A DNA stretch of 64,000 nucleotides from Mesorhizobium sp. 65-26 (GCA_001899205.1 MKVL01000025.1:620001-684000), one strand, 5' to 3'; shown: positions 38,883 through 50,059, counted from the first letter of the stretch. Translations and numbers: made by a program. Notes: a model not told the origin generated them from the letters alone.

Positions 38883-41003
38883 CTAGCTTGCCAATAGCCT
38901 GTCCATCAGCCGGTCGGCCGCTTCGGGGATGACGGTGCCGGGCGGGAATATTTCCGCCGCTCCCGCCTTAAGCACCTCGTCGAAGTCCTGCGGGGGGATG
39001 ACGCCGCCGGCAACGATCAGCATGTCGCCGCGGCCTAGCTTCTTCAGCGCGTCCCGCAGTTCCGGGATGAGCGTCAGGTGCCCGGCCGCCAGCGACGAGG
39101 CGCCGACCACGTGCACGTCCTGTTCGACCGCCAGCCTGGCAATCTCCTCCGGCGTCTGGAACATGGCGCCGACAATGGCGTCGAATCCCAGGTCGGCGAA
39201 AGCGGTCGCGATCACCTTCTGCCCGCGATCGTGCCCGTCCTGGCCCATCTTGGCGACGAGGATGCGCGGCTTGCCGCCGAACTTCTTCTCGAAGGCCTCG
39301 ATCTTGTCCTGCAGCCGGTCGACGGTGGGGTTCTCGCCGAGCGCCTTGCGGTAGACGCCGGAGATGGTCTGGACCGAGGCGACGTGGCGGCCGAAGACCT
39401 TCTCCAGCGCCATCGAGATCTCGCCGACGGTCGCATTGGCGCGCGCCGCGCGAATGGCGAACTCCAGCAGGTTTTCACCGCCTTCCGCCGCGCGGGAAAG
39501 ATCTGCGAGCGCGCTCTCGACCGCGCCGACGTCGCGGGTGCCTTTCAGCCGCTGCAGCTTGGCCAGCTGCCGGGCGCGGACTTCTGCGTTGTCGATCTTG
39601 AGCACGTCGACTTCGATATCCGTCTCCGGGCGATGCGCGTTGACGCCGACCAGCATCTGCTCGCCAGAATCGATCCGCGCCTGCGTGCGGGCCGCCGCCT
39701 CCTCTATGCGCAGCTTCGGAATGCCTTTTTCGGTCGCAGCCGCCATGCCGCCGAGGCTTTCCACTTCCTCGATATGCTGGAGGGCGCGTGCGGCAAGGTC
39801 GTGCGTGAGCCGCTCGACATAGGCCGATCCACCCCATGGATCGATGACGCGCGTGGTGCCGGACTCCTTCTGCAGGATGATCTGCGTGTTGCGGGCGATG
39901 CGCGCCGAATGGTCGGTCGGCAGCGCCATCGCCTCGTCGAAGGAGTTGGTGTGCAGCGACTGGGTGTGTCCCTGCGTCGCCGCCATCGCCTCGATCATCG
40001 TGCGGGTAATGTTGTTGTACGGGTCCTGCGCCGTCAGCGACCAGCCGGAGGTCTGGCAATGGGTGCGAAGCGACAGCGAGCGCTCGTCCTTCGGCGAGAA
40101 ATTCTTCTTCATCAGGCTCGACCACAAAAGCCGAGCGGCTCGGAGCTTGGCGACCTCCATGAAGAAATTCATGCCGATCGCCCAGAAGAAGGACAGCCGT
40201 GGCGCGAACCGGTCGATGTCGAGACCGGCGGCCACGCCGGCGCGTGCATATTCGATGCCGTCGGCGATGGTGTAGGCGAGTTCCAGGTCAGCCGTCGCGC
40301 CGGCCTCCTGCATGTGGTAGCCCGAGATCGAGATCGAATTGAATTTCGGCATGTGCCGGGACGTGTAGGAGAAAATGTCCGACACGATCCGCATCGATGG
40401 CTTCGGCGGATAGATGTAGGTGTTGCGGACCATGAACTCCTTGAGGATGTCGTTCTGGATGGTCCCGGCGAGATCCTTCTGGGCGACGCCCTGTTCTTCC
40501 GCCGCCACTATGTAGAGCGCCATGATCGGCAGCACCGCGCCGTTCATGGTCATCGACACCGTCATCTCGTTGAGCGGGATGCCGTCGAACAACTGGCGCA
40601 TGTCGAGGATGGAATCGATGGCCACGCCCGCCATGCCGACATCGCCGGCAACGCGCGGATGATCGCTATCGTAGCCGCGGTGGGTGGCGAGGTCGAAGGC
40701 GACCGAAAGGCCCTTCTGGCCGGCGGCGAGATTGCGCCGGTAGAAAGCGTTCGATTCCTCCGCAGTCGAGAAGCCGGCATACTGCCGGATCGTCCAGGGT
40801 TGCTGGACGTACATTGTCGGGTAGGGACCGCGCACGAAGGGCGGCAGGCCCGGATAGGTGTTGAGGTTGGCAAGGCCCTTGAGGTCGGCCTGGCTGTAGA
40901 GGTGCTTGACGGCGATGCCTTCCGGCGTCATCCGCTGGCCCTTGACCTCGCTCGGCGTCCGGCGCGGCGGCGACCACGCCACGCGGCTGAAATCCGGGAT
41001 CAT
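38883..41003 (-). CDS. scpA: Methylmalonyl-CoA mutase, large (catalytic) subunit
   Basis: Adenosylcobalamin enzyme that isomerises methylmalonyl-CoA to succinyl-CoA, used in propionate and odd-chain catabolism and with PHB pathways in rhizobia. Residues 1-560 form the substrate barrel ([36 protein letters not shown]). The C-terminal B12 domain carries the cobalamin motif [16 protein letters not shown], then [16 protein letters not shown]. At 706 residues it is full length. It overlaps the small-subunit gene by four bases. Confidence 0.96.
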   Translation of the reverse strand: MIPDFSRVAWSPPRRTPSEVKGQRMTPEGIAVKHLYSQADLKGLANLNTYPGLPPFVRGPYPTMYVQQPWTIRQYAGFSTAEESNAFYRRNLAAGQKGLSVAFDLATHRGYDSDHPRVAGDVGMAGVAIDSILDMRQLFDGIPLNEMTVSMTMNGAVLPIMALYIVAAEEQGVAQKDLAGTIQNDILKEFMVRNTYIYPPKPSMRIVSDIFSYTSRHMPKFNSISISGYHMQEAGATADLELAYTIADGIEYARAGVAAGLDIDRFAPRLSFFWAIGMNFFMEVAKLRAARLLWSSLMKKNFSPKDERSLSLRTHCQTSGWSLTAQDPYNNITRTMIEAMAATQGHTQSLHTNSFDEAMALPTDHSARIARNTQIILQKESGTTRVIDPWGGSAYVERLTHDLAARALQHIEEVESLGGMAAATEKGIPKLRIEEAAARTQARIDSGEQMLVGVNAHRPETDIEVDVLKIDNAEVRARQLAKLQRLKGTRDVGAVESALADLSRAAEGGENLLEFAIRAARANATVGEISMALEKVFGRHVASVQTISGVYRKALGENPTVDRLQDKIEAFEKKFGGKPRILVAKMGQDGHDRGQKVIATAFADLGFDAIVGAMFQTPEEIARLAVEQDVHVVGASSLAAGHLTLIPELRDALKKLGRGDMLIVAGGVIPPQDFDEVLKAGAAEIFPPGTVIPEAADRLMDRLLAS

Positions 41004-42442
41004 GGCGCGGCTCCGATGGACTGGTCGATGCGAACGGGAAACAGCGGCTCGCAGAAGGCCGCGCCTTCATTGAAAGCAGGGGGCGGCTCCGCGGCCAGGG
41101 TCTCCACGGGCCGCTCGGTCTTCTGGGGATAGAGCGTCGTGCCGACGATCACCCGTTCGCCGGCGCGGTAGGCGGCATCACGACGGGAAGCAGCCTCGTG
41201 GACACGACGCTGGATGTGGCCATCCTGGAGGCTCGCCAGAACGCCACCTTCGCCCTCGATGCGCTGGAATTCCGCCCAGGCGGTCTCGCAAAGGTCAGCG
41301 GTCAGCGCTTCCACGGCGCCTGAGCCACAAGCGGGATCCGCGACGTGGTCGATATGGCTCTCATTGGCCATGATCAACTGCGCGTTGCGCGCAACCCGCC
41401 GGGCAAACGCCGCCGGCAATCCGTGCGCGATCGTGTGCGGCAGGATGGAGATCGAATCGGCCCCGCCAGCGGCGGCCGAGAAGGCCGCGATCGCCGTGCG
41501 AAGTATGTTGGTTTCCGGGTCGAGCAGCGTCATCATCCGGAACGACGTCTCGGCATGGATGCTGGCGGTCGAGGCCGGGATGGAGCAGGCCTCCTGCACG
41601 CGGGCCCACAGCCGACGCAACGCGCGGACCTTGGCCGTCGAGACGAACTGATCCTGGTCGACGCTGAGCGCAAAGCCGATATGAGGCGCGGCATAGACCA
41701 GCGGCTGGCGCGCCTTCTCGAACATCCTGAGGTAAGAGACCGCCGAGGCGATCATCGTGCCGAGTTCCTGCGCCTCGGTGGCGCCGGCATTGTGGAAGAC
41801 GCGGCCGTCGGCCTCGAGCAGCACGCCCGGCACGCCCATCGAGAAGAAATGCGCCAGGGACTGCGGCATCGATTCCTGCAGCGCCTCGATCGAGGTCCGC
41901 AGCCGTCCGGTTCCGGCGAAGATCGCCGCCGGATCGATGCCGAAGGAGAGGTTGAGCTTGGTCGGGTCGGAGCGTCGCTTGGTCAGGAAGGCCACCAGCC
42001 AGTCGGCCATGGCTCGGCTCCAGGGATGGGCGTCGATGCGCACCTGAATACGGTTGAGCGGTATGCCGTCGAGCACCGTCTCGAGCGCCTCGGCCGTTCG
42101 CGGCAACCCGTAGCCGAATGCGTTGGGCGCTCCTTCGAACACCAGCGACAGGCCGGTCGCGCCCTGCGCCACATCCTCGAGCGCCTGGGCCTTGGCCCGG
42201 GCGACATCCGGGTCGTCGACGCGCTGGCTGACGATCCAGGGCGAGGTCGGATTGGCGCGCGGCAGCGGTTCGGCGCCCACCGACTGCCCGTAAAGCGGAT
42301 CGATACGGATTCCGTCATCGGTATGTGAGACGAGCTTGTCCTCGAAGGACGCTCCGGCCAGCGATTTCTCCGCCAGCGCCAGCCAGCGCAGCCGGTCCGC
42401 GTCGGCAAGTTCAGCATCGTGGCTCAAGGCTCCGGCGCCCAT
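41000..42442 (-). CDS. Methylmalonyl-CoA mutase, small subunit
   Basis: A 480-residue protein homologous to the barrel part of the mutase, with [28 protein letters not shown], and the conserved [19 protein letters not shown]. It lacks a C-terminal B12-like domain, so it is shorter than the approximately 600-residue small subunits of actinobacteria. Its role is structural, pairing with the catalytic subunit encoded immediately downstream. Confidence 0.92.
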   Translation of the reverse strand: MGAGALSHDAELADADRLRWLALAEKSLAGASFEDKLVSHTDDGIRIDPLYGQSVGAEPLPRANPTSPWIVSQRVDDPDVARAKAQALEDVAQGATGLSLVFEGAPNAFGYGLPRTAEALETVLDGIPLNRIQVRIDAHPWSRAMADWLVAFLTKRRSDPTKLNLSFGIDPAAIFAGTGRLRTSIEALQESMPQSLAHFFSMGVPGVLLEADGRVFHNAGATEAQELGTMIASAVSYLRMFEKARQPLVYAAPHIGFALSVDQDQFVSTAKVRALRRLWARVQEACSIPASTASIHAETSFRMMTLLDPETNILRTAIAAFSAAAGGADSISILPHTIAHGLPAAFARRVARNAQLIMANESHIDHVADPACGSGAVEALTADLCETAWAEFQRIEGEGGVLASLQDGHIQRRVHEAASRRDAAYRAGERVIVGTTLYPQKTERPVETLAAEPPPAFNEGAAFCEPLFPVRIDQSIGAAP

Positions 42443-42705
42443 CCGCTTTCCTCGTTCTCGTTCGCCGCCCAGTGTACGGTTCAGCCCACCATATCACAAT
42501 GCCGTGTCCCCTTGAGAGAATGAACCCGGCATCGGCGGCGGCATCCCGTCGCGCTCCGCTATCGACCCCGATTGCCAAAGATGGGCGGCATCCGCAAGCA
42601 CCAAAACAGGTATGCCTCCATCGCCGGGGCGGATGACCATTGTCGCTCGTGGATCACGCCACTATACCTGCCCGGGAAACACATCGGGTTTGCGGAGAAT
42701 AAGTA

Positions 42706-44244
42706 ATGGCTGAAGAGACCAGCATCTTCATCGGCGCCAGCCGCAAACCTGACGACAGCTATCAGCTCGCCGAGGAACTGCTGCTGCGCTACGGCAATCG
42801 CCACGGGCTGGTGACCGGCGCTACCGGCACCGGCAAGACGGTGAGCCTGCAGATCCTTGCCGAGGGCTTCTCCAACGCCGGCGTGCCGGTCTTCTGCGCC
42901 GACATCAAGGGCGACCTTTCCGGCATCGCCATGATGGGTGAGGCCAAGGATTTCCTGGTCAAGCGGGCCGAGCAGGTCAAGCTCGATCCCTATGATTTCC
43001 AGGAGTTCCCGGTCATCTTCTGGGATCTTTTCGGCGAGCAGGGCCATCCTGTCCGCGCCACGGTCTCGGAGATGGGGCCGCTGCTCCTGTCGCGGCTCAT
43101 GAACCTTTCCGAGGCGCAGGAAGGCATCATGAACATCGCCTTCCGCCTCGCCGACGAGGAAGGCCTGCTGCTGCTCGACCTGAAGGACCTCCAGGCCTTG
43201 CTGGCCAACATGGCCGAACGCGCCGCCGAGATCGGCGCCCGCTACGGCAATGTGACGAAGCCGTCCGTCGGCGCAATCCAGCGCACGCTGCTGGTCCTGG
43301 AGCAGCAGGGCGCCGCGCATTTCTTCGGCGAACCGGCATTGCGCATCTCCGACATCATGCGCACCACCCGCGACGGCCGGGGTGCGATCAGCGTGCTCGC
43401 CGCCGACAAGCTGATGATGAACCCGAGGCTCTACGCCACCTTCCTGCTGTGGCTGATGTCCGAGCTGTTCGAGGTCCTGCCTGAAGTGGGCGATCCGGAC
43501 AAGCCGCGCCTGGTCTTCTTCTTCGACGAGGCGCATCTGCTCTTCGACGACGCGCCGAAGGTGCTGATCGACCGCGTCGAGCAGGTCGTGCGCCTGATCC
43601 GGTCCAAGGGCGTCGGCGTCTATTTCGTCACGCAGAACCCGATGGATATTCCCGAAAAGGTCCTTGCCCAGCTTGGCAACCGCGTCCAGCACGCCTTGCG
43701 CGCCTATACGCCGCGCGAGCAGCAGGCGGTGAAGACAGCGGCCGAGACGTTCCGGCCCAATCCCGATTTCGATTGCATGACCGCGATCACCCAGCTCGGC
43801 ACGGGCGAGGCGCTCGTCTCGACGCTGGAGGACAAGGGCATCCCGTCCATGGTGCAGCGGACGCTCATCCGTCCGCCGTCGTCCAGACTTGGGCCGATCA
43901 CCCCGGACGAGCGGCGAAAGCTTATCCTCGAGAGCCCGGTGGCCGGGCAATATGACGAGGTTGTCGACCGCGAATCGGCCTTCGAGATCCTGCAGAAGAA
44001 GGCAAAGGAAGCCCAGGACGCGGCACAGCAGGCCGGCAATGGCGGTTCGCGCTGGACGCTTCCCGACTTCGGCGGCGGCGATCCGGCGCCCCAGTCGCAG
44101 GGCCGGCGTGCGCCCCAGCCCCGACCGTCCAATCGACAGACCGTCACCGAGGCTGCGATCAAGTCGGTGGTGCGCTCGGTCGGATCGTCGGTCGGCCGCG
44201 CGATTGTGCGCGGCATTCTTGGCAGCCTGACCAGGGGGCGGTGA
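42706..44244 (+). CDS. HerA-like/DUF853-family ATPase
   Basis: A 512-residue protein of the YjgR/HerA helicase-like family. It has Walker [15 protein letters not shown], Walker [19 protein letters not shown], and the arginine-finger region [16 protein letters not shown]. The C-terminal 90 residues are Pro/Arg-rich and likely flexible. The family is found near DNA-processing genes but is often isolated as here. It is preceded by a 260-base spacer and by GGAGAATAAGT at the ATG. Function remains unproven. Confidence 0.9.
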   Translation: MAEETSIFIGASRKPDDSYQLAEELLLRYGNRHGLVTGATGTGKTVSLQILAEGFSNAGVPVFCADIKGDLSGIAMMGEAKDFLVKRAEQVKLDPYDFQEFPVIFWDLFGEQGHPVRATVSEMGPLLLSRLMNLSEAQEGIMNIAFRLADEEGLLLLDLKDLQALLANMAERAAEIGARYGNVTKPSVGAIQRTLLVLEQQGAAHFFGEPALRISDIMRTTRDGRGAISVLAADKLMMNPRLYATFLLWLMSELFEVLPEVGDPDKPRLVFFFDEAHLLFDDAPKVLIDRVEQVVRLIRSKGVGVYFVTQNPMDIPEKVLAQLGNRVQHALRAYTPREQQAVKTAAETFRPNPDFDCMTAITQLGTGEALVSTLEDKGIPSMVQRTLIRPPSSRLGPITPDERRKLILESPVAGQYDEVVDRESAFEILQKKAKEAQDAAQQAGNGGSRWTLPDFGGGDPAPQSQGRRAPQPRPSNRQTVTEAAIKSVVRSVGSSVGRAIVRGILGSLTRGR

Positions 44245-44259
44245 GGGACCGCGACGGGC

Positions 44260-45084
44260 TCAGAAAATCGAGTCTGCCGCCGATTTCACCGCGCCGAGCA
44301 CAACCGAACCGGTCGGCACGCCGGAATCGATCGGGATCGCCTTGTGGTTCGTGTTTTCGTCCGGGTTGCGGATATCGTCCGTGACGATGACCGGCGTCTT
44401 GTTCGGCACGCGGTCGAAGAGGTCGATGATGTCCTGGTTCATCAGGCGCACGCAGCCAGATGACACCGACTTGCCGATCGAGCGCCATTCCGGCGAGCCG
44501 TGCAGACGGTAGAGCGTGTCGACATTGCCCTGAAACAGGTAGAGCGCGCGGGCGCCAAGCGGGTTTTTCAGGCCGCCGGGCATGCCGCCGTTCCTCACGC
44601 TGTATTCCTCGAGTTCGGGCTGGCGGGCGATCATTTCGTCTGGCGGCGTCCATTTCGGCCACCTCTGCTTCCACTGCACGACGGCATCGCCGGACCAGGC
44701 GAAGCCGGCACGGCCGAGCCCGACGCCGTAGCGTATCGCCTGTCCGCCAGGCTGCACGAGGTAGAGGAAGTGGTTGCTTGTATCGACGATGATCGTTCCC
44801 GGCTTCTGCCCGGTCGGATCGGGAACGATCTGGCGCAGGAACTTCGGATCGATCTTCTGGTAGGGCACGGCGGGCACGTCGAAGCCGCCGTCGCTGATGG
44901 GCCCGTACATGGTGGCGTAGTCGGCCTCCGGCGGCTCCTGATAGGTCGGTGCCGGTGGCGGCGCGAGTGGGGGCGGGGCGGTGGTCACGCAGGCCGAAAC
45001 CGCGACCGACGCCGTGCCGAGCGCGGCAAAGTTCAGGAAGCCGCGGCGAGTGAGGAGGGGGGAGGACGATTCGGATGTGGACAT
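44260..45084 (-). CDS. L,D-transpeptidase (YkuD domain), twin-arginine lipoprotein
   Basis: A 274-residue envelope enzyme that cross-links or anchors peptidoglycan. The N terminus has twin arginines (LTRRGFLNFAALGTASVAVS) and a lipobox ending in Ala-Cys, so it is likely exported by Tat and lipidated. The YkuD domain contains the catalytic HGSPEW ... SSGCVRLMN with the nucleophilic Cys. It is convergent with the HerA-like gene, 15 bases apart. Rhizobiales carry many YkuD paralogues. Confidence 0.92.
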   Translation of the reverse strand: MSTSESSSPLLTRRGFLNFAALGTASVAVSACVTTAPPPLAPPPAPTYQEPPEADYATMYGPISDGGFDVPAVPYQKIDPKFLRQIVPDPTGQKPGTIIVDTSNHFLYLVQPGGQAIRYGVGLGRAGFAWSGDAVVQWKQRWPKWTPPDEMIARQPELEEYSVRNGGMPGGLKNPLGARALYLFQGNVDTLYRLHGSPEWRSIGKSVSSGCVRLMNQDIIDLFDRVPNKTPVIVTDDIRNPDENTNHKAIPIDSGVPTGSVVLGAVKSAADSIF

Positions 45085-45242
45085 GGTCGCCTTTGGTAGG
45101 TCTCAATTTCGCAACAAAGCATGAATGCTCTGGCGGGCGTTTTCGTTGCGATAGGCGGTTTTGAATCTGGCCGCAGGGTGGACAAACGAAGGCAAAGCTG
45201 TGACGGGCGCATCACTGTTGCGGCGGTGCAACACGTTGCGCG

Positions 45243-45905
45243 CTACCCTCCCGTCACCAGCGCGTCGAGCGACGGCAGGATCATCGCCGGCGGAAAATCC
45301 CGGTATTCCTCGGGCTGGTTGCTTCTGTTGATCCACACCGTGCGGAAGCCGAATTTCGTCGCCCCCGCTATGTCCCAGCGATTGGAGGACTGGAAGGAAA
45401 CCGATCCGGGATAGAGGCGCCAGCCGGTGGTCACCATGTCGTAGACCGCGGGATCCGCCTTGAACCGCCTGACGGCGTCGACGGAGAACACGTGGTCGAG
45501 AACTTGGTCGAGCGCAGCCGACTTGACCGCGGATGCCAGCATTTCCGGTGAGCCGTTGGACAGGATCGCCAATCTGGCGCCGGACGCCTTGAGCGCCTTG
45601 AGCACCGCCGGCACTTCCGGGTAGCAATCCAGCCGCCAATAGGCGTCCAGCAGCGTGGCCTTGAGGGCTGGATCCGCCGAAGGCACCTGGCGTAGCGCAA
45701 AGTCAAGCGCCTGCTCGGTCAGTTGCCAAAAGTCGGAATAGGCACCCATCAGCGTGCGCACCCACGAATATTCGAGCTGCTTGGCGCGCCAGATCTCCGA
45801 CAGCAACTGGCCGTCGGGTCCGATCGCGTCGGCATGGCGGCGCACCGCCGCATGCACGTCGAAAAGCGTGCCGTAGGCATCGAAAACATAGGCCGCGTAC
45901 TGCAT
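45243..45905 (-). CDS. Haloacid dehalogenase type II (HAD superfamily)
   Basis: A 220-residue protein with motif I YVFDAYGTLFDVH (Asp nucleophile), motif II LAILSNGSPEML, motif III FKADPAVYDMV and motif IV SSNRWDIAGATKFGF, all typical of the L-2-haloacid dehalogenase type II group. Physiological substrate is unknown in most rhizobia. The frame is open upstream, but ATG 45905 (MQYAAYVFDAYG) is the conventional start. It is divergent from the aminotransferase gene. Confidence 0.88.
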   Translation of the reverse strand: MQYAAYVFDAYGTLFDVHAAVRRHADAIGPDGQLLSEIWRAKQLEYSWVRTLMGAYSDFWQLTEQALDFALRQVPSADPALKATLLDAYWRLDCYPEVPAVLKALKASGARLAILSNGSPEMLASAVKSAALDQVLDHVFSVDAVRRFKADPAVYDMVTTGWRLYPGSVSFQSSNRWDIAGATKFGFRTVWINRSNQPEEYRDFPPAMILPSLDALVTGG

Positions 45906-46121
45906 GAGCACAGTCTTGAAGCGCGGGGCGGCGAGGTGCAAGCGCTGATTGCATCCGAAGCGGCGGGCGAGAGGCATCTTGATGCCGGATGCCTGCGTCG
46001 CTCGCGATCTTTTGTTCAGGGAGTGGGTGTCGCTGGCCTCAACGAATCTCTCCGAGGCCCGTTGACGCAACCCGCCAAAGCATCATCCAATGCGCCGAGA
46101 ATACCCGAGCAGGACAATACG

Positions 46122-47000
46122 ATGACATTGGCAACAGCGGCGCAGAGCACCACCTGGACGTTCGTGGACGGGGATTGGCACGAAGGCAATGTCGCCATTC
46201 TGGGGCCGCGCAGCCACGCAATGTGGCTGGGCACCAGTGTCTTCGATGGTGCGCGCTGGTTCGAAGGGGTGGCGCCGGATCTCGATCTCCACTCCAGGCG
46301 GGTGAATGCCTCGGCGATCGCGCTGGGCCTCAAGCCGAGCATGAGCCCCGAGCAGATCGTCGAACTGACCTGGGACGGTTTGAAGAAATTCGATGGCAAG
46401 ACGGCGGTCTACATCCGTCCCATGTACTGGGCCGAGCATGGCGGCTACATGGGTGTGCCCGCCGATCCCGCCTCGACGCGTTTCTGCCTGTGCCTCTACG
46501 AATCGCCGATGATTTCGCCTGCCGGTTTTTCGGTGACCGTGTCGCCGTTCCGGCGGCCGACCGTCGAAACCATGCCGACGAACGCCAAGGCGGGTTGCCT
46601 GTATCCCAACAATGGCAGGGCCATCCTCGAAGCCAAGATGCGCGGCTTCGACAACGCCCTGGTGCTCGACATGCTGGGCAACGTCGCCGAGACCGGAACG
46701 TCGAACATCTTCCTGGTCAAGGACGGTCATGTGCTGACGCCGGCGGCGAACGGCACGTTCCTTTCCGGCATCACCCGCTCCCGCACCATCGCGCTGCTTG
46801 GCGACTACGGCTTCCGGACCACCGAAAAGGCGCTTTCCGTGCGTGATTTCCTGGAGGCCGACGAAATCTTCTCGACCGGCAATCATTCCAAGATCGTCCC
46901 GGTCACCCGCATCGAGGGGCGCGACCTGCAGCCCGGGCCGGTGGCGAAGAAGGCGCGTGAACTCTACTGGGAATGGGCGCATTCGACGTCTGCCGCCTGA
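46122..47000 (+). CDS. ilvE: Branched-chain amino acid aminotransferase
   Basis: A 292-residue class IV PLP aminotransferase that transfers amino groups to the keto acids of leucine, isoleucine and valine. Conserved segments are GTSVFDGARWF, YIRPMYWAEHG, and the PLP-lysine region TNAKAGCLYPNNGRAILEAK followed by VAETGTSNIFLVKDG. I chose ATG 46122, after AGGACA; the reading frame is open to 45723 but that extension overlaps the HAD gene. Some members of this class are D-amino-acid transaminases, so the substrate is not absolutely certain. Confidence 0.88.
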   Translation: MTLATAAQSTTWTFVDGDWHEGNVAILGPRSHAMWLGTSVFDGARWFEGVAPDLDLHSRRVNASAIALGLKPSMSPEQIVELTWDGLKKFDGKTAVYIRPMYWAEHGGYMGVPADPASTRFCLCLYESPMISPAGFSVTVSPFRRPTVETMPTNAKAGCLYPNNGRAILEAKMRGFDNALVLDMLGNVAETGTSNIFLVKDGHVLTPAANGTFLSGITRSRTIALLGDYGFRTTEKALSVRDFLEADEIFSTGNHSKIVPVTRIEGRDLQPGPVAKKARELYWEWAHSTSAA

Positions 47001-47208
47001 TCCGCGCGAGACCTGCTGGCGCCCTCTGGAGGTCCGTCGGTCAGTCGTCTTCATTTGCCGCAGGCCGTCCCCGTAAAACCGTGTGACACTTTCCGGGAAC
47101 CTGCTTAGAAAGAGGGCCGCCGCGTCTTTTCCGGAGTTGTTCCTGAACAATCCGGACCTATGTAAGTCCGGTAGTGACATCGGATTTTTCCTCGAGGGAG
47201 TATCTTCC

Positions 47209-47811
47209 ATGGCTTTCGAATTGCCCGCCCTGCCTTACGACTACGAGGCGCTTCAGCCCTATATGTCGAAGGAGACGCTGGAGTATCACCACGACAAGCA
47301 CCACAAGGCCTATGTCGACAACGGCAACAAGCTGGCCGCCGAAGCGGGTATGGGCAACCTCTCCGTGGAAGAGGTCGTGAAGCAGTCGTTCGGCAAGAAT
47401 GCCGGCCTCTTCAACAACGCCGCCCAGCACTACAACCACGTCCATTTCTGGAAGTGGATGAAGAAGGGCGGCGGCGGCTCCAAGCTGCCGGGTGCGCTTC
47501 AGAAGGCCGTCGACGCCGACCTCGGCGGCTACGACAAGTTCAAGGCCGATTTCATCGCCGCCGGCACCACGCAGTTCGGTTCGGGCTGGGCCTGGCTTTC
47601 GGTCAAGGACGGCAAGCTCGCGATCTCCAAGACGCCGAACGGCGAGAACCCGCTCGTGCACGGCGCCGCCCCGATCCTGGGCGTCGATGTCTGGGAGCAC
47701 TCCTACTACATCGACTATCGCAACGCCCGCCCGAAATATCTCGAGGCCTTCGTAGACAGTCTCATCAACTGGGACTACGTCCTCGAACTCTACGAAAAGG
47801 CCAAGGCCTGA
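47209..47811 (+). CDS. sodB: Superoxide dismutase, Fe/Mn type
   Basis: A 200-residue cytoplasmic SOD. Metal ligands are visible: His in LEYHHDKHHKAYV, His in AQHYNHVHFWKW, and Asp and His in VDVWEHSYYIDYRNARP. GAGGGAG sits about ten bases before ATG 47209. A strong terminator follows the stop. The 200-base upstream gap contains the likely promoter but no clear regulatory box. Fe versus Mn cannot be settled by eye. Confidence 0.95.
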   Translation: MAFELPALPYDYEALQPYMSKETLEYHHDKHHKAYVDNGNKLAAEAGMGNLSVEEVVKQSFGKNAGLFNNAAQHYNHVHFWKWMKKGGGGSKLPGALQKAVDADLGGYDKFKADFIAAGTTQFGSGWAWLSVKDGKLAISKTPNGENPLVHGAAPILGVDVWEHSYYIDYRNARPKYLEAFVDSLINWDYVLELYEKAKA

Positions 47812-47822
47812 TCGTTTCGAAG

Positions 47823-47853
47823 AAAGCCCCGGCGATCCCGGGGCTTTTCTTTT
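47823..47853 (+). terminator. Intrinsic terminator of sodB
   Basis: AAGCCCCGG and CCGGGGCTT form a nine-base stem around CGATC, followed by TTCTTTT. It begins 12 bases after the stop. Classical rho-independent structure. Confidence 0.88.
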
Positions 47854-47968
47854 GGCCATCGAGCGCCACCTATCGACATAATGTCCGCACGAAGGGCGAT
47901 GCCAGGAATAATCTTGCCGCGCACGCCGTTATCGTTGCGTCCTGAAATACCCACCTAGGAGCCATTGA

Positions 47969-48406
47969 ATGAGAAAGCTAATCCTCGCCATCTCCATGCT
48001 CGCTCTCGCGGGTTCGGCCGCGTTTGCCGACCCTGTCCTGGACAGGCAGGCCTTGATGAAGGAACGCGGAAAGATCGTTGGTGGACTGAACAAGGTGGTC
48101 AAGGGCGAGGAGCCCTATGACGCGGCCGCCGTGCTGTCGGCGCTGCAGGCCTTGCAGGCGAATGCCGAGAAGTTCGACGTCGCGACCCTGTTCCCGGCGG
48201 GCAGCGACGATGGCGACACCACCGCCGCGCCGAAGATCTGGCAGGACATGCCCGGCTTCAAAGCCGCCGAGGACAAATATCTCGCCGATGTGAAGGCGGC
48301 TGCCTCGGCCGCTCCGGCCGATGTCGACGCGCTGAAGGGGCAGTTCGGCGCCATTGCCGCCAATTGCGGCGCCTGCCATCAGAACTTCAGGATCAAGAAG
48401 GGCTGA
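47969..48406 (+). CDS. Class II cytochrome c (c'/c556 type), exported
   Basis: A 145-residue periplasmic cytochrome. A signal peptide (MRKLILAISMLALAGSAAFA) is followed by a four-helix region and a C-terminal CGACH heme site, the class II layout in which the heme motif is at the C terminus. It likely shuttles electrons or binds NO. It is eight bases upstream of a diheme cytochrome gene on the same strand, suggesting a joint respiratory or dehydrogenase-linked role. Confidence 0.93.
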   Translation: MRKLILAISMLALAGSAAFADPVLDRQALMKERGKIVGGLNKVVKGEEPYDAAAVLSALQALQANAEKFDVATLFPAGSDDGDTTAAPKIWQDMPGFKAAEDKYLADVKAAASAAPADVDALKGQFGAIAANCGACHQNFRIKKG

Positions 48407-48414
48407 ACGCGGGC

Positions 48415-49362
48415 ATGGCCTGGCTGAAGAAGCTCGTCGGCGCCGCCATCGTGCTGGGTGGCGTCGGCGCGATCGCCGGCTGGGCCTTGTCGGCGCCGGT
48501 CCGGCTTGATGCCGATACCCTGGCGAAACTCGCCCCCGGCGACGCCACCAAGGGAAAGCGCATCTTCTTTGCCGGCGGCTGCTCGTCCTGCCATGCCAGG
48601 CCGGGCGCAGAGGGCCAGGCGCGCCTCGAACTGGCTGGCGGCCTTGAGCTCAAGACGCCGTTCGGCACCTTCGTGCCGCCCAATATCTCGCAGGACGCCA
48701 GGGACGGCATCGGCGCGTGGACGGTGCAGGATCTCGCCAATGCCATGATGAAGGGCGTATCGCCCTCCGGCGAGCATTTCTATCCTGCCTTCCCCTACTC
48801 CTCTTATGCGCGGATGAAGTCGCAGGACATCGCCGATCTCTATGCCTTCATGAAGACGCTCCCGGCAGTCTCCGGCAAGGCGCCGGATAATGCGCTGAGC
48901 TTTCCCTTCAACATCCGCCGTGGCATCGGCCTGTGGAAGTGGCTCTACCTGAGCCCCGAGCCGGTTGTCGCCTTGCCCGACGGAACACCCGAGCAGGTTC
49001 TGGCAGGGCGCTATCTGGCTGAAGGTCCCGGCCATTGCGGCGAGTGCCATACGCCACGTGATCTTGCGGGTGGACTGAAGAAAGGTGAGTGGCTTGCTGG
49101 CGCCGTCGCCGCCGAAGGCAGCGGCGTGGTCCCCAACATCACGTCGGGGCAGGGTGGCATCGGCGGTTGGTCGGCGGCCGATATCGCCAACTATCTCGAA
49201 ACCGGCTTCACCCCCGAATTCGATTCGGTCGGAGGCGCCATGGTCGAGGTGCAGAAGAACATGGCCGAGCTTCCGGCCGAGGATCGCGAGGCCATCGCGG
49301 CATATCTGAAGGCGATACCGCCACATCCGAACGGCTATCCCGCGCGCAGGCCCGCCGGCTGA
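48415..49362 (+). CDS. Membrane-anchored diheme cytochrome c
   Basis: A 315-residue protein with an N-terminal helix (LVGAAIVLGGVGAIAGWALS) serving as anchor, and two heme sites CSSCH and CGECH each in a class I cytochrome domain. Methionine ligands are likely in MKGVSPSGEHFYPAFPYSSY and the matching second segment. This layout resembles the cytochrome subunits of alcohol or sugar dehydrogenases (gluconate dehydrogenase-like). No dehydrogenase partner is adjacent. It follows the class II cytochrome closely. Confidence 0.92.
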   Translation: MAWLKKLVGAAIVLGGVGAIAGWALSAPVRLDADTLAKLAPGDATKGKRIFFAGGCSSCHARPGAEGQARLELAGGLELKTPFGTFVPPNISQDARDGIGAWTVQDLANAMMKGVSPSGEHFYPAFPYSSYARMKSQDIADLYAFMKTLPAVSGKAPDNALSFPFNIRRGIGLWKWLYLSPEPVVALPDGTPEQVLAGRYLAEGPGHCGECHTPRDLAGGLKKGEWLAGAVAAEGSGVVPNITSGQGGIGGWSAADIANYLETGFTPEFDSVGGAMVEVQKNMAELPAEDREAIAAYLKAIPPHPNGYPARRPAG

Positions 49363-49412
49363 CCACGACTACCCTTGAAGCGGCGCATCCTCGCCCGCCG
49401 TTTTTCTATTGC

Positions 49413-49796
49413 CTATCGATCGCCGAGGAAATCGAAGCCGTCGTCGAAGAAGTGATGGTAGTTGCAGGTCAGTTCTTCGCCGGGAGCGATGTCGCGCAGC
49501 GCGAACGTTTCCTCCGGTGACGAGACATCGCAATTGGGCTCGTCGGCATGGTTCATGTAGCGGGCGTCGTCGGCTTCGAAGACGATGTACCTGGAATCGC
49601 GCCGGTCGGGATAGGAGTAGCGGTCGAGATAGGATTTGATCGGACCGGTCTCGCGCTCATAGGTGTCGACCTCGATGACGCGATCATATTTGGGGTCGAG
49701 CTTCCAGATCATGGTGCCGCGTGAAATCGGGTGTTTTGCAAACACCCCGATGCCTTGGATTGGCGATTTGTCGAGATAGACATCGACGAGCATCAT
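49413..49796 (-). CDS. SET-domain protein
   Basis: A 127-residue single SET domain: the N-terminal SPIQGIGVFAKHPISRG, the core YMNHADEPNCDVSS motif, and the C-terminal pseudoknot region RDIAPGEELTCNYHH. Bacterial SET proteins methylate protein lysines, but the target is unknown. I used ATG 49796 (MMLVDVYLDKS). The frame is open further upstream, but that part reads as the terminator hairpin region. It is convergent with the cytochrome gene. Confidence 0.85.
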   Translation of the reverse strand: MMLVDVYLDKSPIQGIGVFAKHPISRGTMIWKLDPKYDRVIEVDTYERETGPIKSYLDRYSYPDRRDSRYIVFEADDARYMNHADEPNCDVSSPEETFALRDIAPGEELTCNYHHFFDDGFDFLGDR

Positions 49797-49825
49797 GAGC
49801 TGACCTACCGGCGCGTTTGATATGG

Positions 49826-49854
49826 AAAAGCCGCGCGATTGGGTAGCGCGCGGC
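49826..49854 (-). terminator. Intrinsic terminator facing the minus strand
   Basis: On the minus strand GCCGCGCG pairs with CGCGCGGC around a nine-base loop, followed by TTTTCC. It lies about 200 bases downstream of lysE-type gene end and just before the SET gene, so it probably ends the ptrB-exporter transcript. Confidence 0.6.
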
Positions 49855-50059
49855 GAGGGCAATTGCGAGCGGAAAATCTTCCCGTCAACGCAGGCGGGAC
49901 AGAAGCGTTCGTTGTGAAAATTTGCAAATCAAAAATAGATGACCTGCGCGCAGGGTTCTTCGTGGAAAAAGGCGCGGTGCTTTCACCCGAGAGCTTCGCG
50001 GAAACAATGGTTTGAAGCATTTGCCTGATTCAATGGAAGGGAAATGCTCGTGGAGGAAT